Shown here one piece after another: positions 7,657 through 16,600 of a stretch of DNA of 45,981 nucleotides (its first letter is position 1; each line of letters starts with the position of its first letter). A model generated the notes under the pieces. The model was not told the origin of the DNA. It made no database searches and worked only from the letters and a program-made list of their open reading frames with translations. The translations under genes and the position numbers were made by a program. Source of the stretch: Gammaproteobacteria bacterium (GTDB lineage Bacteria; Pseudomonadota; Gammaproteobacteria; Chromatiales; Chromatiaceae); NCBI GenBank assembly GCA_011389885.1, contig JAABTK010000032.1:1-45981 (forward strand), in the 5' to 3' direction.

Positions 7657-10620
7657 ATGAGTCTCCGCGTCAAGGTTCTATTGCCCTACGTCGCCTTCGT
7701 GATCGTCGCGGTGGCCTTGTTCCAACTGGTTTGGGAGCCCTCCCACACCCGCAGCGTCCTCCAGGAGCGTCTGGCGCTGCAGGAGGACCGCCTTCGCATC
7801 GTCGCCAGCGGCCTGCTGCCGGATGTGTTGGCGCAAGACCTGGCGAAGATCCATGAGAGCCTCGCCGGGGTCGCCGCCGACCATCCGCGCTGGGAGGCGG
7901 TGGTGTTGACGGACGCCGAGGGCCGACAACTGTTTCCGCTGGAAGAAACGCCCCGGGACGAGGCGCTGCTCTGGGTGGAACACATCGAGCGTCAAGGGGA
8001 GCGCCCCCGTTTCTCGCTTCGGCTTGGCCTCGATGGCGACGCCCTGCGCGCGGAGATCCTCTCCAACCTGCGCCGGCTGGAACTGGCGATCCTGGCATTG
8101 CTGGGGGGCATGGCCCTGCTGGCGCTGATCGGCCATGAGGTCTGGGTGCGGCGCCCCCTGGAGCGGCTCTCCGGGGTGGCGGCGCGGATCGCCGACGGCG
8201 ACTATGACGCCGCCCTGCCGGCGGATGCCCGGGATGAGCTGGGGGCCTTCATCCGCGCCTTCGATCGCATGCGCCACAGCCTGCGGGAGCGGGAGACCAA
8301 GCTGCACGAGACCAGCCAGCGGCTGGACTCCATCCTCAACGGCCTCAAGGACGGCATCGCGACCATCGATGACCAGGGCCGGATCCTTGCCGCCAACCGC
8401 GCCATTTCCGATCTCTTCGGCTATCCGGCGGAGGAGCTGGAGGGCAAGAACATCCGCATCCTGATGCCGGAGCCCTACCACTCCGAACATGACGACTATC
8501 TCGCCGCCTACCGCCGCACCGGCGAGGCCAAGGTCATCGGCATCGGGCGGGAGGTGCACGGCCGCCGCCGCGACGGCTCGGTGTTTCCGCTGGAGCTGAC
8601 GGTGACCGAGTTCACCTTGGGATCCAAACACTATTTCACCGGCCTGTTACGCGACATCACCGACCGGCTGGAGGCGGGGCGCAAACTGCACGAACTGCTC
8701 GGCATGCAGACCGCGATCCTCGACGGGACCAGCGCGGCGATCTTCGCCACCGACCACAACGGCATCATAAAGTCCGCCAATGCCGCCGCCGAGCGCATCA
8801 CCGGCCATTCGGCGCCGACCCTGATCGGCGACAAGAGCCTGACCGAATTCTTCGACCCGGAGGAGGTGGCCAGGCGTGCAGCGGCACTGGGCGGCGAGCT
8901 GGAGCGCATGGTAAGGGCCGGGTTCGAGGTCTTCTCCGCGCGTGCCGCGACAGGGGGGACGGATGAACACGAATGGACCTTCATTCCCTACGGGGCCGCG
9001 CCCTTTGCTGCGGCCATGACGGTGACCGCCTTGCGCGACGGTGACGAGGTGCAGGGCTTCGTGGCGATGGTCACCGACATCTCCGAGCGGCGCAAGATGG
9101 ACCGCATGAAGAGTGAATTCATCTCCATGGTCAGCCACGAGCTGCGCACGCCGCTGACCTCCATACGCGGCTCGCTGGGGCTGATCGCCGGCGGCGCGGC
9201 CGGGGAGTTGCCGCCCAAAGCGGGGCAACTGGTGGGCATCGCCGCCAAGAACAGCGAGCGCCTGGTGCGGTTGATCAACGACATCCTCGACGTGGAGAAG
9301 ATCGAGGCGGGCAAGATGGATTTCGAACTCGAGCCGCTGGAGCTGGATGGGTTGGTCGATGCCGCCGTCGCCGCCAATCAGGGCTATGCCGAGCAATACA
9401 AGGTGCGGCTGCGGGTCGATAATCAGGCCCCGGGCATGCGCCTGGAGGGGGACAAGGACCGCCTGCTGCAAGTGTTCGCCAACCTGCTCTCCAACGCCTG
9501 CAAGTTCTCGCCGCAAGGGGAGGAGGTGACGATTCGGCTGGAGCGGGAGGGGGATTGGGCGCAGGTGTCGGTGGAGGACCGCGGCGAAGGCGTTCCCGAG
9601 GCCTTTCGCGACCGCATCTTTCAGAAGTTCGCCCAGGCCGACTCCTCCGACACCCGGCAAAAGGGCGGCACGGGGCTTGGCCTGAGCATCAGTCGCGCGA
9701 TCATTCAGCAGTTGGGCGGACGCATCGACTTCACCTCCGCGCCGGGGGCGGGGACGAGGTTCCATTTCCGCTTGCCCCTGATCCAAACCGCCGCCCCGTC
9801 GCCGGCGTTGGCGAATGTGGTCGCCGAAGGGGCGTCGATCCTGATTTGCGAGGACGACGCCGACGTGGCCAGCCTGTTGAGGATGTATCTCAGCGAGGCC
9901 GGCTATCAGGCGGATGTCGCCCTCACCGTGCGCGAGGCGCGGGCCCGGCTCGCCGAGCGGGAATACGGGGCCATGACCCTCGATCTGATGCTGCCCGACG
10001 AGGACGGCTTGAGCTTCCTGCGCCAATTGCGGGAGGATCCGCGCATGGCGCAAATGCCGGTGATCGTGGTCTCGGCGAAGGCGGAGCAGGGCCGCGGCGC
10101 GGTGGCGGGCGAGGCGCTGCATGTGCTGGACTGGCTGCAAAAGCCCATCGATAATGAGCGCCTGACCGGGCTGCTGGATCAGCTCTTCACCCATGCCGGC
10201 GGCGACCCCGAAAACCTGCCGCGCATCCTGCATGTGGAGGATAACGCGGACATTCGCGAGGTGGTCTCCGCGGTGTTGGAGGGCAAGGCCATCCTCGATT
10301 GCGCCGGCGACCTGGCCCAGGCGCGGCACAGGCTGGCGGCGGCCCCGGTGGATCTGGTATTGCTCGACGCGGGGCTGCCCGACGGCTCGGGGCTGGATCT
10401 GTTGCCGGAGCTGAATAAGCTCCGTCCGCCGGTGTCGGTGGTGATCTTCTCCGCCCAGCAGGTGCCGCGTGAGGTGGCGAAGCAGGTTTCCGGGGCAATG
10501 ATCAAATCGAGCACCACCAACGAGGTCCTGCGCGACGAGGTGCTCAACGCCCTCGGACGTCGCCTCGCCCGGGGCTACGCGGGTCGGGCGAGCGAAACGA
10601 CGACAATTGCCGACCATTAA
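7657..10620 (+). CDS. Hybrid sensor histidine kinase, FixL-like PAS, two receiver domains
   Basis: 987-residue inner-membrane hybrid kinase. Order: TM1 (about 7-25), periplasmic loop, TM2 (141-162), HAMP (163-215), PAS1 (222-330), PAS2 (about 340-475), HisKA with phospho-acceptor H494 in SHELRTPL, HATPase with LSNACKFS, DRGEGVPE and GGTGLGLSIS, REC1 (D776) and REC2 (D904). PAS1 carries MPEPYHSEHDDYL...IGIGRE. H278 and R298 match the spacing of the haem-ligating His200 and oxygen-sensing Arg220 of Bradyrhizobium FixL, so haem binding is possible. I chose ATG 7657 over the in-frame ATG at 7561: the extra 32 residues overlap the divergent promoter region and would bury TM1. It is followed, 10 nt on, by a response regulator. 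Confidence 0.93.
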   Translation: MSLRVKVLLPYVAFVIVAVALFQLVWEPSHTRSVLQERLALQEDRLRIVASGLLPDVLAQDLAKIHESLAGVAADHPRWEAVVLTDAEGRQLFPLEETPRDEALLWVEHIERQGERPRFSLRLGLDGDALRAEILSNLRRLELAILALLGGMALLALIGHEVWVRRPLERLSGVAARIADGDYDAALPADARDELGAFIRAFDRMRHSLRERETKLHETSQRLDSILNGLKDGIATIDDQGRILAANRAISDLFGYPAEELEGKNIRILMPEPYHSEHDDYLAAYRRTGEAKVIGIGREVHGRRRDGSVFPLELTVTEFTLGSKHYFTGLLRDITDRLEAGRKLHELLGMQTAILDGTSAAIFATDHNGIIKSANAAAERITGHSAPTLIGDKSLTEFFDPEEVARRAAALGGELERMVRAGFEVFSARAATGGTDEHEWTFIPYGAAPFAAAMTVTALRDGDEVQGFVAMVTDISERRKMDRMKSEFISMVSHELRTPLTSIRGSLGLIAGGAAGELPPKAGQLVGIAAKNSERLVRLINDILDVEKIEAGKMDFELEPLELDGLVDAAVAANQGYAEQYKVRLRVDNQAPGMRLEGDKDRLLQVFANLLSNACKFSPQGEEVTIRLEREGDWAQVSVEDRGEGVPEAFRDRIFQKFAQADSSDTRQKGGTGLGLSISRAIIQQLGGRIDFTSAPGAGTRFHFRLPLIQTAAPSPALANVVAEGASILICEDDADVASLLRMYLSEAGYQADVALTVREARARLAEREYGAMTLDLMLPDEDGLSFLRQLREDPRMAQMPVIVVSAKAEQGRGAVAGEALHVLDWLQKPIDNERLTGLLDQLFTHAGGDPENLPRILHVEDNADIREVVSAVLEGKAILDCAGDLAQARHRLAAAPVDLVLLDAGLPDGSGLDLLPELNKLRPPVSVVIFSAQQVPREVAKQVSGAMIKSSTTNEVLRDEVLNALGRRLARGYAGRASETTTIADH

Positions 10621-10630
10621 GGAGTAGACC

Positions 10631-11008
10631 ATGAAACCCCTGGAAAAGATCCTGTATGTGGATGACGAAGAGGACATCCGCAGCGTGGTGGAGATGTCGC
10701 TGGATCTCGGCGGTTACACGGTGAGTGTTTGCGCCTCCGGGGTCGAGGCGCTGGAGCGGATCCCGGCCCTCCTCCCCGACCTGATCCTGCTGGATGTGAT
10801 GATGCCGGGCATGGACGGCCCCGAGACCCTGCGCCGGCTGCGGCAACTGCCCGAGGGCGCCGAGGTCCCGGTAGTCTTCATGACCGCCAAGGCCCAGCGC
10901 GGCGAGTTGGACGAGCTGCGCGCCCTGGGCGCCGCGGACGTGCTGACCAAGCCCTTCGACCCCATGACCCTGGCGGCGGACGTACAGGCGGCCTGGGAGC
11001 GGCTATGA
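10631..11008 (+). CDS. Single-domain response regulator (CheY-like)
   Basis: 125-residue stand-alone receiver. The acidic pocket is DDEED (11-15), the phospho-acceptor is D55 in LLDVMMPG, the switch threonine is in FMTAKA and the lysine is K107 in LTKP. There is no output domain, so it should relay phosphate or act by protein contact. GGAG lies 7 nt before the ATG. It sits 10 nt after the hybrid kinase and its stop overlaps the start of the diguanylate cyclase gene by 4 nt (ATGA). The three genes very probably form one phosphorelay unit. Confidence 0.93.
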   Translation: MKPLEKILYVDDEEDIRSVVEMSLDLGGYTVSVCASGVEALERIPALLPDLILLDVMMPGMDGPETLRRLRQLPEGAEVPVVFMTAKAQRGELDELRALGAADVLTKPFDPMTLAADVQAAWERL

Positions 11009-12708
11009 GCGATGCCGACAAGAATCCCAAGACGAGCTTCGCGGACAAGATGCGGGTGCTGCGGGAGCAGTACCTGGAGCGGCTCAAGAGCCGCCGTTTC
11101 CTGATCCTGGATCTGTGGCAAGGCCTGCATCAGGAGCCGCGCGAAGACCGCCTGCAGGAGCTGTTTCGCGAGGTGCATACCATCGCCGGCTCCAGCGGCA
11201 CCTTCGGTTATCACTCCCTGTCGCTGTTCGCCAAGGAGCTGGAGGCGGCGCTCAAGGAGATCCAGGCCAGCCCCGAGGGGGAGTGGCCCATCGGTTTTCA
11301 GGGGCTCAGCGCCCGTTTCATGACCTTCGCCGAGGTGCTGCAAGCCGCCATCGACTACCCCGAAGGCGGCGCGTCGGCCTACCATGGCCCGGCCGCCGGG
11401 CCCAGCCCTCGTCGCGACGAGGGCGAGGCGACCAAGGAAGGGCATATACTGCTGGTCGAGGACGACCAGGACCTGGCCGAGAGCATGGCCGCGCAACTGG
11501 GGGCCTTCGGCTATCGGGTGGAGTTGGCCCACAGCGCCGAGGAGATCCCCCGCGCCTTTGCGCGCGAGCCGCTGCCGGAGGCGCTGGTGATCGACATCAT
11601 CCTGCCCGAGGGCGACACCGCCGGGCCCGACGCCATCGCCGAGATGCATAAGAAGCTCGCCCGCTGCGCCGTGCCCGTGATCTACATCTCGGCCCGCGAC
11701 GATACCGAGGCGCGGCTGGCGGCGGTGCGCGGCTGCGGCAGCGCCTACCTGACCAAGCCGGTGGACATCGGTTCGCTGGTGGAGTGGCTCGACCGTCTCA
11801 CCCAGCGGGTGCAGGACGAACCCTATCGGGTGCTGATCGTGGACGACGACCTGCCGCTGGCGGGGCATCACGCCCTGCTGCTGGAGAACGCCGGCATTCG
11901 CGCCCCTATCATCGCCGACCCCATGGATCTGGTGGATGAACTCAGAGAGTTCAACCCAGACCTGGTGTTAATGGACATGTACATGCCCGGCTACATGGGC
12001 AGCGAGCTGGCCCGGTTGATCCGCCAGACCGAAAACTTCATGAGCATCCCCATCATCTATGTCTCCACCGAGCGGGCCGAGAGTGTCCAGCTCCATGCCC
12101 TGCTGCAAGGGGGGGACGACTTTCTCACCAAGCCGGTGCAGATGGAGACCTTGATTCGAGTGGTGGAGTATCGCGCCGAACGCTTCCGCCAGATGCGCGC
12201 CCTGATGGTGCGCGACAGCCTCACCCGCCTGCTCAACCACCGTAACCTCAAGGAGAGTGCCGAATACGAGACCAAGCGGGCGCGACGCGAACAGCGCCCC
12301 CTGTCGCTGCTGATGATCGATGTGGACCATTTCAAGCGGGTCAACGACGACTATGGGCACGGCGCCGGCGATCAGGTGCTCAAGACCATCGCCCGCTACC
12401 TCAAGCAGCGCCTGCGCACCACGGATATCGTCGGGCGCTACGGCGGCGAGGAGTTCGCCGCCCTGCTCCCGGACACGCCCCATGCCGGTGCGCTGGGCCT
12501 CGCCGATGAGTTGCGCGAGGGCTTTTCGCGTATCGAGCACCGCCGCGCAGAGCAGGCGTTCAACCTCACCTTCAGCGTCGGCGTAGCCACCACCGCCGGG
12601 CAAGCGGAGACCGCCGATGCGCTCTTCGAGCGCGCCGACCAGGCCCTGTACGCCGCCAAGGCCGCCGGTCGCAACCGGGTGATGGGCGACAGCGATGTCA
12701 GCGTATGA
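11005..12708 (+). CDS. Hpt-REC-REC-GGDEF diguanylate cyclase
   Basis: 567-residue cytoplasmic signalling protein predicted to make c-di-GMP from two GTP. Order: Hpt domain with H58 in VHTIAGSSGTFG; REC1 (about 150-265; HILLVEDDQDL, acceptor Asp in VIDIILPEGD); REC2 (about 272-390; RVLIVDDDLPL, acceptor Asp in LMDMYMPG); GGDEF domain with RYGGEEF (active site 480-484). An RxxD inhibitory-site motif (RTTD) lies five residues upstream, so product feedback is likely. A longer frame extends upstream but overlaps the response-regulator gene; ATG 11005, overlapping its stop, is the sensible start. The Hpt module can pass phosphate between the hybrid kinase and the receivers. It precedes the polymer locus and is likely its controller (inference). 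Confidence 0.93.
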   Translation: MSDADKNPKTSFADKMRVLREQYLERLKSRRFLILDLWQGLHQEPREDRLQELFREVHTIAGSSGTFGYHSLSLFAKELEAALKEIQASPEGEWPIGFQGLSARFMTFAEVLQAAIDYPEGGASAYHGPAAGPSPRRDEGEATKEGHILLVEDDQDLAESMAAQLGAFGYRVELAHSAEEIPRAFAREPLPEALVIDIILPEGDTAGPDAIAEMHKKLARCAVPVIYISARDDTEARLAAVRGCGSAYLTKPVDIGSLVEWLDRLTQRVQDEPYRVLIVDDDLPLAGHHALLLENAGIRAPIIADPMDLVDELREFNPDLVLMDMYMPGYMGSELARLIRQTENFMSIPIIYVSTERAESVQLHALLQGGDDFLTKPVQMETLIRVVEYRAERFRQMRALMVRDSLTRLLNHRNLKESAEYETKRARREQRPLSLLMIDVDHFKRVNDDYGHGAGDQVLKTIARYLKQRLRTTDIVGRYGGEEFAALLPDTPHAGALGLADELREGFSRIEHRRAEQAFNLTFSVGVATTAGQAETADALFERADQALYAAKAAGRNRVMGDSDVSV

Positions 12709-12790
12709 GGCATGAGCCTGCGCCGGAAGCTGCTGCTCCACTTGCGGCTGTTCGACCCGATAACCGCGAATGAACCCAGTGGAGCGACCC

Positions 12791-13666
12791 ATGAAATGCA
12801 AACCCCTGTTTTGGACACTCTGCCTATTCTATTGCACGGGCGCCATGGCCACGGAATCTCCCTCCGCTTCCGCCTCTCCCGAAATGATGCTGGAGCAGAG
12901 CCTAGGCGGAGACTATGCACCGGTCTCCCGAGAAGCAGCGGACCGCGCGGAGCGGCTGTTTCGCCGCCTGCTGGAAAATCGAGAGACAACGGAGGATGAT
13001 CTCGGGGCATGGATGGATCTGGGGTTCTCTTTGCAGCAACTGAAGGCGGGAGGGGAAACGCTCCTCGCCCTGAGCGAGACACCCCAGGCGAAGGAAGGGC
13101 GAGGGTTCTTTCTTTTTCGTGAAAAGGCCAGCCACGGACGGCATATCCTGCAAGCCCCCCATCGCCGCTACGACCGGGGCACCGGCGATCTCGTACTGCA
13201 ACTGTTTGACGAAGGGGCGTTTCGCGCCGCCGTCTGGAACACCATTCATCGACGCGAGGGGGATCTGGCCCGCCTGGAGCGGAGTTATTTTACCGCCTTG
13301 GCCCGGGCGACGGGGTCCGGGGGGCGGGACTGGACCATCCAGATCCACGGTTTCGCCAAGCAGAAACGCAAGACACCAGCGGGAAGGGCGAGCGACATCA
13401 TTCTGAGTTCCGGACAGGACTTCGTCGCGCCGGCGCTGCGCCGTCTTGCCGGCTGCCTGGGGGCGCCGCTCGGGCTGCGCGTCGCCCTCTATCCGGAAGA
13501 GGTGGAGGAGCTCGGCGGCACACGCAACCCGGTGGGGCGCACCTTGCGCTGGATGGGGGCGGACCGATTTCTGCATCTGGAACTGAGCGCCGAGGCGCGG
13601 GAGGCGCTGAGCGGCGACTCGGAGGGACGCGCCGCGCTGGTCCGCTGCCTGGGTGAGCTGGAGTGA
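12791..13666 (+). CDS. Secreted protein, putative poly-gamma-glutamate-hydrolase-like
   Basis: 291 residues with a signal peptide (MKCKPLFWTLCLFYCTGAMA); GGAG lies 7 nt before the ATG. I do not recognise a named family with certainty. The core APHRRYDRGTGDL (H124, D128, T131), then WNTIHRR (H153) and IQIHGF (H186), recalls the metal-binding H..E..T and later His of poly-gamma-glutamate hydrolases (PghP type). A zinc-dependent amide hydrolase is a reasonable but unproven guess. Strikingly, residues about 78-165 align by eye with two segments in the C-terminal half of the double-CapC protein (27602-30775), for example LSETPQAKEGRG versus LSEIPPAKGRG. Its stop overlaps the next start (GTGA), showing translational coupling to the large envelope protein. 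Role inferred: trimming or releasing the polymer made by the locus. Confidence 0.6.
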   Translation: MKCKPLFWTLCLFYCTGAMATESPSASASPEMMLEQSLGGDYAPVSREAADRAERLFRRLLENRETTEDDLGAWMDLGFSLQQLKAGGETLLALSETPQAKEGRGFFLFREKASHGRHILQAPHRRYDRGTGDLVLQLFDEGAFRAAVWNTIHRREGDLARLERSYFTALARATGSGGRDWTIQIHGFAKQKRKTPAGRASDIILSSGQDFVAPALRRLAGCLGAPLGLRVALYPEEVEELGGTRNPVGRTLRWMGADRFLHLELSAEAREALSGDSEGRAALVRCLGELE

Positions 13667-16600
13667 AATGGCTTATCGCCCTGGCCGCACTCCTGCCGTT
13701 GGCCGCATCGGCCATGCCCGACGACTGGCAACCCCGGTTCGCCCAACCCGAGGGGTTGCGTTGGGATAACCTGGAGGGGGGCGAAGAGTGGCTCGCCGGG
13801 CCGCGACCGCAAAGACGGGACGGCCTGCATTGGCTCGATCTGGCCGAGGATGACGGCGTAACGATTTGGATGGCGGGCGATTCGGCGCTGCGGATCAAGG
13901 GCGAGGCGGGCGCTCCGCTGGCGACCGGGGACCTTTCCATCTGGGCCTCCAACGGCAGCGGGCTCTTTCGCGAGGTCCCCCTGCGCAGCTTGGCGCCGGA
14001 TGGGCTGTTGCTGCCGCCGGTTTCCGAGGAGGCCGGCATCCTGCGCCTGCGCCGCAACCGCCCCGCGGACGAGGATGCCCGGATCGCCCTTTTCGTCTCC
14101 CGGCCGGTCCAACCCCCAGGCCCGCTGGCCTATCGCGAGCGGATCGAACCCCCGCTGGAAGAGACGGAACTCGTTTCCGGACGCATGCGGGAGTCCATGC
14201 GGTTTTATCACCTGCCGGCGGGAAGGGCGACAGAGGTGGAGGTGAGCGGGCCGCAACGGCTGCGCATCGACGCCCGTATGATCTACCCCGAGGGGGACGC
14301 GGCGGCCTCGGCGATCTTTCGCCTGTTGCCCAAACTGGATGACGCGCCCCTTCCACCCCTGGCGTTCGTCACGGGTCCCGAGATTCGCTACCCGCTAAAG
14401 CGCAACGGCGAGCGGGTCGCGGCGGGGCGGCTGGAGTCGGGCTATCTTCAGATACCTCCTGGCGACCACCGCCTGTCCCTCTCCGCCGATCGGGACCTCT
14501 ACCTGCAACTGCTCGGCCAAACCCCGAACGACTACCTGCTGTCGCGACTCAATGCGCCGGAAGAGTGGCACGAGGCCTTCGAGGAGGTCCCAGAGGACGG
14601 GCAGGGGCCGTCCGCGCTGGCGCGAGAGGCCGGCGTCCAGGCCCGGGATACCCGCCGGCAACCGGCGGGGTTGATTGCGGTCGAGGCGCTCAAGCGCAAC
14701 GAGAAACGCCTTCCTCAGCTGCGCGATGAGCGCGAGGCATTGGTCGGACGTCACCTGTTCTGGCGTCATCTGCCGCCGCAAACCCCGGGCGGCGCATTGG
14801 CCTATCGCTACTTTCCCACGCCCCGCCTGCTGCGTCCCGGCGAGGCGCGAGTCACGGACCTCGACCCGCGCCATGACCGGGACTACCTAAAGGGGTTGCC
14901 GCGTGGGCGTTTCCACCCCTTTGAGCACGGCAAAGGGCTGGACTATCGCCTGCCCCGCCGATTCGGCCCGAGCATGTTGCGCCTGGCCGTCGATCTCTCC
15001 GGGCTCCAGCGACCGGTCGAGTGGGTGCTGGAGTTGGAAGGCCTGCCAGCACAACGGCTGTTGCTCGACCCCCAGGCAAGGGTGGAAGCGCAGCGGTTGC
15101 AATTGGATCCGCGGCAACTGGCCCTGACCCGATCGACCCCTTCCGCCCCGGCGCGGATAGATCAGGCGATAGATCAGTCGATAGAGGGCCCGATCAATAC
15201 CCAGGCGGATGCCCGCTTTCCCGGTCCCCCCGCGCCGCTGATCCCCGTTGCCTGGCTGGAGATCCCCCTCCCCGAGGAACCCGACCGGTTGCGCCTGCAC
15301 TCCCTCTACCCCGGCTCGCCGCCCCTCTCCATCGCCGTGCACTATCTTGCGGCCGACCCATTCGCCCTCGACGAGGAGCAACTGGCGGCACTTTTCGAGC
15401 ACGGCAATCGAGAGGATGCCTGGCGCCATTTTCGGGATCTGCTGGCGAGCGAGGCCCGTGACACCCGACCGGAAGGCCTGGACGAAGCGTTGGAACTGCT
15501 GGTCGACAGCTGGTTGCCGAAGCTGCGAAAGATCGATAACCGCGCCCGGCGTTTTGCCGCTGGCGTCGGCGGGGAGATCCTTCCCTTCGACCCGCCATGC
15601 TCCGCGCGCGCGCGCCGATCCCTCGAAAACCGGGCTGAACACTCAGCGAGCCACGGTGACGGCGTGAGCGAAGCGGAGGCTTTGGCCAGACTAGCGCGCT
15701 GTAGTCGAGACCAGCGGCGCGAGCCATACCTGTTGCGCCTGGCGGATCGTCTGTTCGACCTCTCAGAGGCCTATCTGGCCGAGCGGATGCTGCGGGCGGC
15801 GGTCATCCGGGGCGATGCCAGCCTTTCCCGGGCCGCCGCCGAGCGCCTTGGCCGCCACTACCGGGAAGAGGAGGATTGGGGCCTGTTGGAGGCGCTGCTC
15901 GCCTATCGACTGAAGACGCGGCCGGGGGCCGAGTCCCTCGCGAACCTGATCGAGTTCCTGGCGGTCACGGGGGATTATCGCGATGCGCTGGAGCTTGCCT
16001 TGCTATTGCCCGACGCAACGCTGCCTAGGGAGGCGCTTTTGGGCGCGGCCTTGAATCAGGAGTGGTGGCGGCTGTTCGACCGCCTCTCGCTTGCCCTGCC
16101 AGAGCCCCGGCGGGCGCTGTGGCTGGGGCGCAAGGCGGAGCGTTTGGGGCGTATCGAGCAGGCACTGGCCCACTATCGAAGCCAAGACGCCACCGAGCAT
16201 CATCAGGCCCAAGCCCGCTTGATGGGGGCGCTGGATATCCGTCGCCGCCTCGCCGCCGAACGGCCCCAGGATCGGGTCGAGGCCGTGAAGGATTGGGCGC
16301 AGTGGGTCGACGGCGCGCCTCAGGCGGAGCACGACATCGACCATGAGATCCTCTCCAGCGCCGGATTCCGCGCCCTCTTCAACCCGGAATTCGCCAGCCA
16401 TCTGACACGCCCCCTGGCCGAGCCGGACGCGCCGCTGGTGTTCGAGGTCATGGGCCCGACCCGCCTGCATATCGGGGTGCGCCCGCTGCATGCCCCGGAT
16501 CGGGTCGATGGGATCGATGATTGGCTGCTGGTCGAGGGCGCGGCGGGGGGCGACCTGGTGCGCCGGCCGATCGGGGGCAATCTGCCATCACCGGCACTGG

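Noticed and set aside
8647-10677. Long open frame antisense to the hybrid kinase
   Set aside because: The sense strand encodes unmistakable kinase and receiver motifs.
12712-12999. Short frame between the cyclase and the secreted protein
   Set aside because: It overlaps the better-supported signal-peptide gene with its own ribosome site.
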